64,000 nucleotides of DNA from Micromussa lordhowensis (GCA_964020085.1 OZ026596.1:15940795-16004794), one strand, 5' to 3'; positions 24,020 to 37,654 are shown, numbered from the stretch's first letter. Notes: generated by a model not told the origin, from the sequence alone. Program-made: numbers and translations.

Positions 24020-27000
24020 GGCTCCCTTCTACTAATCGACTTTTCGTCTCCCTTCTACTAATCGACTTTTCGGCTCCCTTCCACTAATTAACTTTTAGAC
24101 TCCCTTCTACTAATCGACTTTTCGGCTCTCTTCTACTAATCGACTTTTCGGCTTCCTTCTACTAATCGACTTTTCGGCTCCCTACTACAAATTGACTTTT
24201 CGGCTCCCTTCTACTAATTGACTTTTTGGGTAACTTCTACTAATCGACTTCTCGGCTCCCTTGTACTAATCGACTTTTCGGCTCCCTTTTACTAATCGAC
24301 TTTTCTGCCTACTTCTACTAATCGACTTTTCGGCTCCCTTCTACTAATCAACTTTTCGGCTCCCTTCTACTAATCGACTTTTCGCCGCCCTTCTTCTAAT
24401 CGACTTTTCGCCGCCCTTCTTCTAATCGACTTTTCGCCGCCCTTCTTCTACTCGTCTTTTCGCCACCCGTCTACTAATCGTCTTTTCGCCGCCCTTCAAC
24501 TAATCGTCTATTCGGCTCCCTTCTACTAATCGTCTTTTCGGCTCCCTTCTACTAATCGTCTTTTCGGCTCCCTTTAACTAATTGACTTTTCGGCTAACTT
24601 CTACTAATTGACTTTTCGGCTAACTTCTACTAATCTACTAATCGTCCTTTCGGCTCCCTTCTACTAATCAACTTTTTGGCTCCCTTCTACTAAACGACTT
24701 TTCGGCTCCCTTCTACTAATCGACTTTTCGGCTCCTTTCTACTAATCGACTTTTCGCCGCCCTTCTTCTAATCGTCTCTTCGCCGCCCGTCTACTAATCG
24801 TCTCTTCGCCGCCCTTCAACTAATCGTCTTTTCGGCTCCCTTCTACTAATCGTCTTTTCGGCTCCCTTCTACTAATCGTATTTTCGGCTCCCTTTAACTA
24901 ATTGACTTTTCAGCTAACTTCTACTAATTGACTTTTCGGCTAACTTCTACTAATCTACTAATCGTCCTTTCGGCTCCCTTCTACTAATCAACTTTTTGGC
25001 TCCCTTCTACTAATCGACTTTTCGGCTCCCTTCTACTAATCGACTTTTCGTCTCCCTTCTACTAATCGACTTTTCGGCTCCCTTCTACTAATTAACTTTT
25101 CGACTCCCTTCTACTAATCGACTTTTCGGCTCTCTTTTACTAATCGACTTTTCGGCTTCCTTCTACTAATCGACTTTTCGGCTCCCTTCTACAAATTGAC
25201 TTTTCGGCTCCCTTCTACTAATTGACTTTTTGGGTAACTTCTACTAATCGACTTCTCGGCTCCCTTCTACTAATCGACTTTTCGGCTCCCTTTTACTAAT
25301 CGACTTTTCTGCTAACTTCTACTAATCGACTTTTCGGCTCCCTTCTACTAATCAACTTTTCGCCGCCCTTCTTCTAATCGACTTTTCGCCGCCCTTCTTG
25401 TAATCGACTTTTCGCCGCCTTTCTTCTAATCGTCTTTTCGCCGCCCGTCTACTAATCGTCTTTTCGGCTCCCTTCTACTAATCGTCTTTTCGGCTCCCTT
25501 CTACTAATCGTCTTTTCGGCTCCCTTGAACTAATTGACTTTTCTGCTAACTTCTACTAATCGACTTTTCGGCTCCCTTCTACTAATCGTCTTTTCGGCTG
25601 CCTTCTACTAATCGTATTTTCGGCTCCCTTTAACTAATTGACTTTTCGGCTAACTTCTACTAATTGACTTTTCGGCTAACTTCTACTAATCTACTAATCG
25701 TCCTTTCGGCTCCCTTCTACTAATCAACTTTTTGGCTCCCTTCTACTAAACGACTTTTCGGCTCCCTTGTACTAATCGACTTTTCGGCTCCCTTGTACTA
25801 ATCGACTTTTCGGCTCCCTTCTACTAATCGACTTTTCGGCTCCCTTCTACTAATCGACTTTTCGGCTCTTTTCTACTTATCGTCTTTTCGGCTCCCTTCT
25901 ACTAATCGTCTTTTCGGCTCCCTTCTACTAATCGTCTTTTCGGCTCCCTTCTACTAATCGTCTTTTCGGCTCCCTTCTACTAATCGTCTTTTCGGCTCCC
26001 TTCTACTAATCGTCTTTTCGGCTCCCTTCTAGTAATCGGCTTTGCGGCTCCCTTCTACTAATCGTCTTTTCGGCTCCCTTCTACTAATTTTCTTTTCGGC
26101 TCCCTTCTACTAATCGATTTTTTGGCTAAATATTACTAATCGACTTTTCGGCTCCCTTCTACTAATCAACTTTTCGGCTCCCTTCTACTAATCGACTTTT
26201 TGGCTCCCTTCTACTAATCGATTTTTTGGCTAACTTTTACTAATCGACTTTTCGCCTCCCTTCTTCTAATTAACTTTTCGGCTCCCTTCTACTAATCGAC
26301 TTTTTGGGTAACTTCTACTAATCGACTTTTCGGCTCCCTTCTACTAATCGACTTTTCAGCTCCCTTCAACTAATCGACTTTTCGGCTCCCTTCTACTAAT
26401 CGACTTTTTGGGTAACTTCTACTAATCGACTTTTCGGCTCCCTTCTACTAATCGACTTTTCGGCTCCCTTCTACTAATCGACTTTTTGGGTAACTTCTAC
26501 TAATCGACTTTTCGGCTCCCTTCTACTAATCGACTTTTCGGCTCCCTTCAACTAATCGACTTTTCGGCTTACTTCTACTAATTGACTTTTTGGCTGACTT
26601 CTACTAATCGACTTTTAGGCTCCCTTCTACTAATTGACTTTTTGGCTAACTTCTACTTATCGACTTTTAGGCTGACTTCTAGTAATTGACTTTTCGGCTC
26701 CCTTCTACTAATCGAATTTTTGGGTAACTTCTACTAATCGACTTTTCGGCTCCCTTCTACTAATCGAATTTTTGGGTAACTTCTACTAATCGACTTTTCG
26801 GCTCCCTTCTACTAATCAACTTTTTGGCTCCCTTCTACTAAACGACTTTTCGGCTCCCTTCTACTAATCGACTTTTCGGCTCCCTTTTACTAATCAACTT
26901 TTCGGCTAACTTCTACTAATCGACTTTTCGGCTCCCTTCTACTAATCGACTTTTCGGCTCCTTTCTACTAATCGACTTTTCGCCGCCCTTCTTCTAATCG

Positions 27001-29177
27001 TCTCTTCGCCGCCCGTCTACTAATCGTCTCTTCGCCGCCCTTCAACTAATCGTCTTTTCGGCTCCCTTCTACTAATCGTCTTTTCGGCTCCCTTCTACTA
27101 ATCGTATTTTCGGCTCCCTTTAACTAATTGACTTTTCAGCTAACTTCTACTAATTGACTTTTCGGCTAACTTCTACTAATCTACTAATCGTCCTTTCGGC
27201 TCCCTTCTACTAATCAACTTTTTGGCTCCCTTCTACTAATCGACTTTTCGGCTCCCTTCTACTAATCGACTTTTCGTCTCCCTTCTACTAATCGACTTTT
27301 CGGCTCCCTTCTACTAATTAACTTTTCGACTCCCTTCTACTAATCGACTTTTCGGCTCTCTTTTACTAATCGACTTTTCGGCTTCCTTCTACTAATCGAC
27401 TTTTCGGCTCCCTTCTACAAATTGACTTTTCGGCTCCCTTCTACTAATTGACTTTTTGGGTAACTTCTACTAATCGACTTCTCGGCTCCGTTCTACTAAT
27501 CGAATTTTCGGCTCCCTTTTACTAATCGACTTTTCTGCTAACTTCTACTAATCGACTTTTCGGCTCCCTTCTACTTATCAACTTTTCGCCGCCCTTCTTC
27601 TAATCGACTTTTCGCCGCCCTTCTTGTAATCGACTTTTCGCCGCCTTTCTTCTAATCGTCTTTTCGCCCCCCGTCTACTAATCGTCTTTTCGGCTCCCTT
27701 CTACTAATCGTCTTTTCGGCTCCCTTCTACTAATCGTCTTTTCGGCTCCCTTGAACTAATTGACTTTTCTGCTAACTTCTACTAATCGACTTTTCGGCTC
27801 CCTTCTACTAATCGTCTTTTCGGCTCCCTTCTACTAATCGTATTTTCGGCTCCCTTTAACTAATTGACTTTTCGGCTAACTTCTACTAATTGACTTTTCG
27901 GCTAACTTCTACTAATCTACTAATCGTCCTTTCGGCTCCCTTCTACTAATCAACTTTTTGGCTCCCTTCTACTAAACGACTTTTCGGCTCCCTTCTACTA
28001 GTCGACTTTTCGGCTCCCTTGTACTAATCGACTTTTCGGCTCCCTTCTACTAATCGATTTTTCGGCTCCCTTCTACTAATCGACTTTTCGGCTCTTTTCT
28101 ACTTATCGTCTTTTCGGCTCCCTTCTACTAATCGTCTTTTCGGCTCCCTTCTACTAATCGTCTTTTCGGCTCCCTTCTACTAATCGTCTTTTCGGCTCCC
28201 TTCTACTAATCGTCTTTTCGGCTCCCTTCTAGTAATCGGCTTTGCGGCTCCCTTCTACTAATCGTCTTTTCGGCTCCCTTCTACTAATTTTCTTTTCGGC
28301 TCCCTTCTACTAATCGATTTTTTGGCTAAATATTACTAATCGACTTTTCGGCTCCCTTCTACTAATCAACTTTTCGGCTCCCTTCTACTAATCGACTTTT
28401 TGGCTCCCTTCTACTAATCGATTTTTTGGCTAACTTTTACTAATCGACTTTTCGGCTCCCTTCTTCTAATTAACTTTTCGGCTCCCTTCTACTAATCGAC
28501 TTTTTGGGTAACTTCTACTAATCGACTTTTCGGCTCCCTTCTACTAATCGACTTTTCAGCTCCCTTCAACTAATCGACTTTTCGGCTCCCTTCTACTAAT
28601 CGACTTTTTGGGTAACTTCTACTAATCGACTTTTCGGCTCCCTTCTACTAATCGACTTTTCGGCTCCCTTCTACTAATCGACTTTTTGGGTAACTTCTAC
28701 TAATCGACTTTTCGGCTCCCTTCTACTAATCGACTTTTCGGCTCCCTTCAACTAATCGACTTTTCGGCTTACTTCTACTAATTGACTTTTTGGCTGACTT
28801 CTACTAATCGACTTTTAGGCTCCCTTCTACTAATTGACTTTTTGGCTAACTTCTACTTATCGACTTTTCGGCTGACTTCTAGTAATTGACTTTTCGGCTC
28901 CCTTCTACTAATCTAATTTTTGGGTAACTTCTACTAATCGACTTTTCGGCTCCCTTCTACTAATCGAATTTTTGGGTAACTTCTACTAATCGACTTTTCG
29001 GCTCCCTTCTACTAATCAACTTTTTGGCTCCCTTCCACTAAACGACTTTTCGGCTCCCTTCTACTAATCGACTTTTCGGCTCCCTTTTACTAATCAACTT
29101 TTCGGCTAACTTCTACTAATCGACTTTTCGGCTCCCTTCTACTAATCGACTTTTCGGCTCCTTTCTACTAATCGTAT
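23590..29177. repeat. 5.6-kb segment with internal 2226-bp tandem duplication
   Basis: This partner of 10510-16095 contains its own tandem duplication. About 24695-26948 matches 26921-29174 at offset 2226 (markers 24947 and 27173; 25683 and 27909). 2226 minus 2148 is 78, so it is the same HOR unit as at 11.6-15.6 kb plus three monomers. Copy 2 carries GCCCCCCGTC near 27666 and CTACTTATCAAC near 27571 as private changes. Confidence 0.8.
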
Positions 29178-29190
29178 TTTCGGCTCCCTT

Positions 29191-29237
29191 TAACTGACTT
29201 TTCGGCTAACTTCTACTAATTGACTTTTGGCTAACTT
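29191..29237 (+). repeat. 22-bp and 25-bp deletion monomers
   Basis: 29191-29212 reads TAACTGAC where TAACTAATTGAC is normal, a 4-bp loss. 29213-29237 reads CTTTTGGCTAAC, lacking the C of the second CpG. They sit directly before the 34-bp marker at 29238. The same pair is at 31256-31302 in the 2065-bp copy, and I did not find it elsewhere, so the deletions arose once before that duplication. Confidence 0.9.
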
Positions 29238-31255
29238 CTACTAATCTACTAATCGTCCTTTCGGCTCCCTTCTACTAATCAACTTTTTGGCTCCCTTCTA
29301 CTAAACGACTTTTCGGCTCCCTTCTACTAATCGACTTTTCGGCTCCCTTGTACTAATCGACTTTTCGGCTCCCTTCTACTAATCGACTTTTCGGCTCCCT
29401 TCTACTAATCGACTTTTCGGCTCTTTTCTACTTATCGTCTTTTCGGCTCCCTTCTACTAATCGTCTTTTCGGCTCCCTTCTACTAATCGTCTTTTCGGCT
29501 CCCTTCTACTAATCGTCTTTTCGGCTCCCTTCTACTAATCGTCTTTTCGGCTCCCTTCTAGTAATCGGCTTTTCGGCTCCCTTCTACTAATTTTCTTTTC
29601 GGCTCCCTTCTACTAATCGATTTTTTGGCTAAATATTACTAATCGACTTTTCGGCTCCCTTCTACTAATCAACTTTTCGGCTCCCTTCTACTAATCGACT
29701 TTTTGGCTCCCTTCTACTAATCGATTTTTTGGCTAACTTTTACTAATCGACTTTTCGGCTCCCTTCTTCTAATTAACTTTTCGGCTCCCTTCAACTAATC
29801 GACTTTTCGGCTTACTTCTACTAATTGACTTTTTGGCTGACTTCTACTAATCGACTTTTAGGCTCCCTTCTACTAATTGACTTTTTGGCTAACTTCTACT
29901 TATCGACTTTTCGGCTGACTTCTAGTAATTGACTTTTCGGCTAACTTCTACTAATCTACTAATCGTCCTTTCGGCTCCCTTCTACTAATCAACTTTTTGG
30001 CTCCCTTCTACTAAACGACTTTTCGGCTCCCTTCTACTAATCGACTTTTCGGCTCCCTTGTACTAATCGACTTTTCGGCTCCCTTCTACTAATCGACTTT
30101 TCGGCTCCCTTCTACTAATCGACTTTTCGGCTCTTTTCTACTTATCGTCTTTTCGGCTCCCTTCTACTAATCGTCTTTTTGGCTCCCTTCTACTAATCGT
30201 CTTTTCGGCTCCCTTCTACTAATCGTCTTTTCGGCTCCCTTGTACTAATCGTCTTTTCGGCTCCCTTCTACTAATCGTCTTTTCGGCTCCCTTCTAGTAA
30301 TCGGCTTTGCGGCTCTCTTCTACTAATCGTCTTTTCGGCTCCCTTCTACTAATTTTCTTTTCGGCTCCCTTCTACTAATCGATTTTTTGGCTAAATATTA
30401 CTAATCGACTTTTCGGCTCCCTTCTACTAATCAACTTTTCGGCTCCCTTCTACTAATCGACTTTTTGGCTCCCTTCTACTAATCGATTTTTTGGCTAACT
30501 TTTACTAATCGACTTTTCGGCTCCCTTCTTCTAATTAACTTTTCGGCTCCCTTCTACTAATCGACTTTTTGGGTAACTTCTACTAATCGACTTTTCGGCT
30601 CCCTTCTACTAATCGACTTTTCAGCTCCCTTCAACTAATCGACTTTTCGGCTCCCTTCTACTAATCGACTTTTTGGGTAACTTCTACTAATCGACTTTTC
30701 GGCTCCCTTCTACTAATCGACTTTTCGGCTCCCTTCTACTAATCGACTTTTTGGGTAACTTCTACTAATCGACTTTTCGGCTCCCTTCTACTAATCGACT
30801 TTTCGGCTCCCTTCAACTAATCGACTTTTCGGCTTACTTCTACTAATTGACTTTTTGGCTGACTTCTACTAATCGACTTTTAGGCTCCCTTCTACTAATT
30901 GACTTTTTGGCTAACTTCTACTTATCGACTTTTCGGCTGACTTCTAGTAATTGACTTTTCGGCTCCCTTCTACTAATCTAATTTTTGGGTAACTTCTACT
31001 AATCGACTTTTCGGCTCCCTTCTACTAATCGAATTTTTGGGTAACTTCTACTAATCGACTTTTCGGCTCCCTTCTACTAATCAACTTTTTGGCTCCCTTC
31101 CACTAAACGACTTTTCGGCTCCCTTCTACTAATCGACTTTTCGGCTCCCTTTTACTAATCAACTTTTCGGCTAACTTCTACTAATCGACTTTTCGGCTCC
31201 CTTCTACTAATCGACTTTTCGGCTCCTTTCTACTAATCGTATTTTCGGCTCCCTT

Positions 31256-31302
31256 TAACTGACTTTTCGGCTAACTTCTACTAATTGACTTTTGGCTAAC
31301 TT
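31256..31302 (+). repeat. Second copy of the 22-bp and 25-bp deletion monomers
   Basis: These are the same two shortened monomers as at 29191-29237, moved by exactly 2065 bp and followed by the marker at 31303. Confidence 0.9.
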
Positions 31303-32829
31303 CTACTAATCTACTAATCGTCCTTTCGGCTCCCTTCTACTAATCAACTTTTTGGCTCCCTTCTACTAAACGACTTTTCGGCTCCCTTCTACTAATCGAC
31401 TTTTCGGCTCCCTTGTACTAATCGACTTTTCGGCTCCCTTCTACTAATCGACTTTTCGGCTCCCTTCTACTAATCGACTTTTCGGCTCTTTTCTACTTAT
31501 CGTCTTTTCGGCTCCCTTCTACTAATCGTCTTTTCGGCTCCCTTCTACTAATCGTCTTTTCGGCTCCCTTCTACTAATCGTCTTTTCGGCTCCCTTCTAC
31601 TAATCGTCTTTTCGGCTCCCTTCTAGTAATCGGCTTTTCGGCTCCCTTCTACTAATTTTCTTTTCGGCTCCCTTCTACTAATCGATTTTTTGGCTAAATA
31701 TTACTAATCGACTTTTCGGCTCCCTTCTACTAATCAACTTTTCGGCTCCCTTCTACTAATCGACTTTTTGGCTCCCTTCTACTAATCGATTTTTTGGCTA
31801 ACTTTTACTAATCGACTTTTCGGCTCCCTTCTTCTAATTAACTTTTCGGCTCCCTTCAACTAATCGACTTTTCGGCTTACTTCTACTAATTGACTTTTTG
31901 GCTGACTTCTACTAATCGACTTTTAGGCTCCCTTCTACTAATTGACTTTTTGGCTAACTTCTACTTATCGACTTTTCGGCTGACTTCTAGTAATTGACTT
32001 TTCGGCTAACTTCTACTAATCTACTAATCGTCCTTTCGGCTCCCTTCTACTAATCAACTTTTTGGCTCCCTTCTACTAAACGACTTTTCGGCTCCCTTCT
32101 ACTAATCGACTTTTCGGCTCCCTTGTACTAATCGACTTTTCGGCTCCCTTCTACTAATCGACTTTTCGGCTCCCTTCTACTAATCGACTTTTCGGCTCTT
32201 TTCTACTTATCGTCTTTTCGGCTCCCTTCTACTAATCGTCTTTTTGGCTCCCTTCTACTAATCGTCTTTTCGGCTCCCTTCTACTAATCGTCTTTTCGGC
32301 TCCCTTGTACTAATCGTCTTTTCGGCTCCCTTCTACTAATCGTCTTTTCGGCTCCCTTCTAGTAATCGGCTTTGCGGCTCTCTTCTACTAATCGTCTTTT
32401 CGGCTCCCTTCTACTAATTTTCTTTTCGGCTCCCTTCTACTAATCGATTTTTTGGCTAAATATTACTAATCGACTTTTCGGCTCCCTTCTACTAATCAAC
32501 TTTTCGGCTCCCTTCTACTAATCGACTTTTTGGCTCCCTTCTACTAATCGATTTTTTGGCTAACTTTTACTAATCGACTTTTCGGCTCCCTTCTTCTAAT
32601 TAACTTTTCGGCTCCCTTCTACTAATCGACTTTTTGGGTAACTTCTACTAATCGACTTTTCGGCTCCCTTCTACTAATCGACTTTTCAGCTCCCTTCAAC
32701 TAATCGACTTTTCGGCTCCCTTCTACTAATCGACTTTTTGGGTAACTTCTACTAATCGACTTTTCGGCTCCCTTCTACTAATCGACTTTTCGGGTAACTT
32801 CTACTAATCGACTTTTCGGCTCCCTTCTA

Positions 32830-34862
32830 CTAATCGACTTTTCGGCTCCCTTCAACTAATCGACTTTTTGGCTTACTTCTACTAATTGACTTTTTGGCTG
32901 ACTTCTACTAATCGACTTTTAGGCTCCCTTCTACTAATTGACTTTTTGGCCAACTTCTACTTATCGACTTTTCGGCTGACTTCTAGTAATTGACTTTTCG
33001 GCTCCCTTCTACTAATCGAATTTTTGGGTAACTTCTACTAATCGACTTTTCGGCTCCCTTCTACTAATCGACTTTTTGGGTAACTTCTACTAATCGAGTT
33101 TTTGGCTCCCTTGTCCTAATCGACTTTTCGGCTCCGTTTTACTAATCGACTTTTCAGCTAACTTCTACTAATCGACTTTTCGCCGCCCTTCTTCTAATCG
33201 ACTTTTTGCCGCCCTTCTTCTAATCGACTTTTCGCCGCCCTTCTTCTTATCGTCTTTTCGCCGCCCTTCTACTAATTGTCTTTTCGCCGCGCTTCCACTA
33301 ATCGTCTTTTCGGCTCCCTTCTTCTAATCGTCTTTTTGGCTTCCTTCTACTAATCGTCTTTTCGGCTCCCTTCTACTAATCATCTTTTCGGCTACCCTCT
33401 ACTAATCGTCTTTTTGGCTCCCTTCTACTAATCGTCTTTTCGTCTCCCTTCTACTTATCGTCTTTTCGGCTCCCTTCAACTAATCGATTTTTTGGCTAAC
33501 TTCTACTAATCGACTTTTCGGCTCCCTTGTACCAATCGACTTTTCGTCTCCCTTCTACTAATCGACTTTTCGGCTCCCTTCTACTAATTAACTTTTCAGC
33601 TCCCTTCTACTAATCAACTTTTCGGCTCTCTTCTACTAATCGACTTTTCGGCTTCCTTCTACTAATCGATTTTTCGGCTCCCTTCTACTAATCAACTTTT
33701 CGGCTCCCTTCTACTAATCGACTTTTCGGCTCCCTTCTACTAATCGACTTTTTGGGTAACTTCTACTAATCGACTTTTAGGCTCCCTTCTACTAATCGAC
33801 TTTTCGGCTCCCTTTTACTATTCGACTTTTCGGCTAACTTCTACTAATCGACTTTTCGGCTCCCTTCTACTAATCGACTTTTCGGCTCCCTTCTACTAAT
33901 CGACTTTTCGTCGCCCTTCTTCTAATCGTCTCTTCGCCGCCCGTCTACTAATCGTCTCTTCGCCACCCTTCAACTAATCGTCTACTAATGGTAGTTTCGG
34001 CTCCCTTTAACTAATTGACTTTTCGGCTAACTTCTACTAATTGACTTTTCGGCTAACTTCTACTAATCTACTAATCGTCCTTTCGGCTCCCTTCTACTAA
34101 TCAACCTTTTTGGCTCCCTTCTACTAAACGACTTTTCGGCTCCCTTCTTCTAATCGTCTTTTCGGCTCCCTTCTACTAATCGTCTTTTCATCTCCCTTCT
34201 ACTAATCGTCTTTTCGGCTCCCTTCTACTAATTTACTTTTCGGCTCCCTTCTACTAATCGATTTTTTGGCTAAATATTACTAATAGACTTTTCGGCTCCC
34301 TTCTACTAATCAACTTTTCGGCTCCCTTCTACTAATCGACTTTTCGGCTCCCTTCTACTAATCGATTTTTTGGCTAACTTTTACTAATCGACTTTTCGGC
34401 TCCCTTCTACTAATCGACTTTTCGGCTCCCTTCTTCTAATTAACTTTTCGGCTCCCTTCTACTAATCGAGTTTTCAGCTCTCTTCTACTAATCGACTTTT
34501 CGGCTTCCTTCTACTAATCGACTTTTCAGCTCCCTTCTACTAATCGACTTTTCGGCTCCCTTCTACTAACCGACTTTTTGGGTAACTTCTACTAATCGTC
34601 TTTTCGTCTCCCTTCTACTTATCGCTTTTCGGCTCCCTTCAACTAATCGATTTTTTGGCTAACTTCTACTAATCGACTTTTCGGCTCCCTTCTACCAACC
34701 AACTTTTCGTCTCCCTTCTACTAATCGACTTTTCGACTCCCTTCTACTAATCGACTTTTCGGCTCTCTTCTACTAATCGACTTTTCGGCTTCCTTCTACT
34801 AATCGACTTTTCGGCTCCCTTCTACAAATTGACTTTTCTGCTCCCTTCTACTAATTGACTTT
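32830..34862. repeat. Type II HOR block shared with 16.5-18.5 kb and 37.4-39.3 kb
   Basis: The order is CAACTAATCGAC, GGCTTAC, TTGGCTGAC, TTTTAGGC, CTAGTAATTGAC, TTGTCCTAATCG, CCGTTTTAC, a GCCGCC cluster, CTACCCTCTAC, TTGTACCAATCG, then the type II core. The 37.4-39.3 kb block follows the same order at an offset that changes from 4541 to 4542 to 4516. The steps are one extra T near 37651 and one missing monomer near 38220. Confidence 0.78.
33971..34639. repeat. Type II HOR core, copy 3
   Basis: The remnant is at 33971-33981, the marker at 34060, the 27-bp monomer at 34094, and the 25-bp monomer at 34615. This copy reads GGTAGTTTCGG in the first monomer after the remnant and AATAGACTTTT near 34283. 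It lies in the 16353-bp offset duplicate of copy 2, sharing CTTTTCATCTCCC (17833 and 34186). Confidence 0.86.
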
Positions 34863-37380
34863 TTGGCTCCCTTCTACTAATCGACTTTTCGGCTCCCTTC
34901 TACTAATCGACTTTTCGTCTCCCTTTTACTAATCGACTTTTCGGCTCCCTTCCACTAATTAACTTTTAGACTCCCTTCTACTTATCCACTTTTCGGCTCT
35001 CTTCTACTAATCGACTTTTCGGCTTCCTTCTACTAATCGACTTTTCGGCTCCCTACTACAAATTGACTTTTCGGCTCCCTTCTACTAATTGACTTTTTGG
35101 GTAACTTCTACTAATCGACTTCTCGGCTCCCTTCTACTAATCGACTTTTCGGCTCCCTTTTACTAATCGACTTTTCTGCCTACTTCTACTAATCGACTTT
35201 TCGGCTCCCTTCTACTAATCGACTTTTCGGCTCCCTTCTACTAATCGACTTTTCGCCGCCCCTCTTCTAATCGACTTTTCGCCGCCCTTCTTCTAATCGA
35301 CTTTTCGCCGCCCTTCCTCTAATCGTCTTTTCGCCGCCCGTCTACTAATCGTCTTTTCGCCGCCCTTCAACTAATCGTCTATTCGGCTCCCTTCTACTAA
35401 TCGTCTTTTCGGCTCCCTTCTACTAATCGTCTTTTCGGCTCCCTTTAACTAATTGACTTTTCGGCTAACTTCTACTAATTGACTTTTCGGCTAACTTCTA
35501 CTAATCTACTAATCGTCCTTTCGGCTCCCTTCTACTAATCAACTTTTTGGCTCCCTTCTACTAAACGACTTTTCGGCTCCCTTCTACTAATCGACTTTTC
35601 GGCTCCCTTTTACTAATCGACTTTTCGGCTAACTTCTACTCATCGACTTTTCGGCTCCCTTCTACTAATCGACTTTTCGGCTCCCTTCTACTAATCGACT
35701 TTTCGCCGCCCTTCTTCTAATCGTCTCTTCGCCGCCCGTCTACTAGTCATCTCTTCGCCGCCCTTCAACAAATCGTCTTTTCGGCTCCCTTCTACTAATC
35801 GTCTTTTCGGCTCCCTTCTACTAATCGTATTTTCGGCTCCCTTTAACTAATTGACTTTTCAGCTAGCTTCTACTAATTGACTTTTCGGCTAACTTCTACT
35901 AATCTACTAATCGTCCTTTCGGCTCCCTTCTACTAATCAACTTTTTGCCTCCCTTCTACTAATCGACTTTTCGGCTCCCTTCTACTAATCGACTTTTCGT
36001 CTCCCTTCTACTAATCGACTTTTCGGCTCCCTTCTACTAATTAACTTTTCGACTCCCTTCTACTAATCGACTTTTCGGCTCTCTTTTACTAATCGACTTT
36101 TCGGCTTCCTTCTACTAATCGACTTTTCGGCTCCCTTCTACAAATTGACTTTTCGGCTCTCTTCTACTAATTGACTTTTTGGGTAACTTCTACTAATCGA
36201 CTTCTCGGCTCCCTTCTACTAATCAACTTTTCGGCTCTTTTTTACTAATCCACTTTTCTGCTAACTTCTACTAATCGACTTTTCGGCTCCCTTCTACTAA
36301 TCGACTTTTCGCCGCCCTTCTTCTAATCGACTTTTCGCCGCCCTTCTTCTAATCGACTTTTCGCCGCCTTTCTTCTAATCGTCTTTTCGCCGCCCGTCTA
36401 CTAATCGTCTTTTCGCCGCCCTTCAACTAATCGTCTATTCGGCTCCCTTCTACTAATCGTCTTTTCGGCTCCCTTCTACTAATCGTATTTTCGGCTCCCT
36501 TTAACTAATTGACTTTTCGGCTAACTTCTACTAATCGACTTTTCGGCTCCCTTCTACTAATCGTCTTTTCGGCTCCCTTCTACTAATCGTATTTTCGGCT
36601 CCCTTTAAGTAATTGACTTTTCGGCTAACTTCTACTAATTGACTTTTCGGCTAACTTCTACTAATCTACTAATCGTCCTTTCGGCTCCCTTCTACTAATC
36701 AACTTTTTGGCTCCCTTCTACTAAACAACTTTTCGGCTCCCTTCTACCAATCGACTTTTCAGCTCCCTTGTACTAATCGACTTTTCGGCTCCCTTCTACT
36801 AATCGACTTTTCGGCTCCCTTCTACTAATCGACTTTTCGGCTCTTTTCTACTTATCGTTTTTTCGGCTCCCTTCTACTAATCGTCTTTTCGGCTCCCTTC
36901 TACTAATCGTCTTTTCGGCTCCCTTCTACTAATCGTCTTTTCGGCTCCCTTCTACTAATCGTCTTTTCGGCTCCCTTCTACTAATCGTCTTTTCGGCTCC
37001 CTTCTAGTAATCGGCTTTGCGGCTCCCTTCTACTAATCGTCTTTTCGGCTCCCTTCTACTAATTTTCTTTTCGGCTCCCTTCTACTAATCGATTTTTTGG
37101 CTAAATATTACTAATCGACTTTTCGGCTCCCTTCTACTAATCAACTTTTCGGCTCCCTTCTACTAATCGACTTTTTGGCTCCCTTCTACTAATCGATTTT
37201 TTGGCTAACTTTTACTAATCGACTTTTCGGCTCCCTTCTTCTAATTAACTTTTCGGCTCCCTTCTACTAATCGACTTTTTGGGTAACTTCTACTAATCGA
37301 CTTTTCGGCTCCCTTCTACTAATCGACTTTTCAGCTCCCTTCAACTAATCGACTTTTCGGCTCCCTTCTACTAATCGACT
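34863..37380. repeat. Type I HOR block (markers 35498, 35896, 36658)
   Basis: Marker spacings are 398 and 762, matching 41026-42186 and 3626-4786. The block runs through the GCCGCC cluster at about 35250-35370, CTCTTCGCC forms near 35725, TACAAATTGAC near 36139, the GTC run near 36860, GGCTTTGCGG near 37012 and GGCTAAATATT near 37105. Private changes include CTACTAGTCATC near 35743 and CAGCTAGCTTC near 35860. Confidence 0.78.
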
Positions 37381-37627
37381 TTTCGGCTCCCTTCAACTAA
37401 TCGACTTTTCGGCTTACTTCTACTAATTGACTTTTTGGCTGACTTCTACTAATCGACTTTTAGGCTCCCTTCTACTAATTGACTTTTTGGCTAACTTCTA
37501 CTTATCGACTTTTCGGCTGACTTCTAGTAATTGACTTTTCGGCTCCCTTCTACTAATCGAATTTTTGGATAACTTCTACTAATCGACTTTTCGGCTCCCT
37601 TCTACTAATCGACTTTTTGGGTAACTT

Positions 37628-37654
37628 CTACTAATCGAGTTTTTGGCTCCCTTT
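37628..37654 (+). repeat. 27-bp monomer (+1 T in the CTCCCTTT end)
   Basis: The monomer ends CTCCCTTT before GTCCTAATCG, whereas the matching monomers near 16750, 20632 and 33102 have CTCCCTT. It is a private single-base insertion. Confidence 0.8.

Larger units (their letters stand above)
28252..32793. repeat. 2065-bp tandem duplication
   Basis: About 2.2 copies of a 2065-bp unit, with markers 29238/31303 and 29948/32013. Both copies share the 22-bp and 25-bp deletion monomers just upstream of the first marker and the CCCTTCCACTAAACGAC form (29032 and 31097). No mismatch was seen in lines compared from 28317 to 30728. The first identity break on the right is TTTTCGGG at 32787 facing TTTTCGGC, where the second copy has lost monomers. 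Confidence 0.88.
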
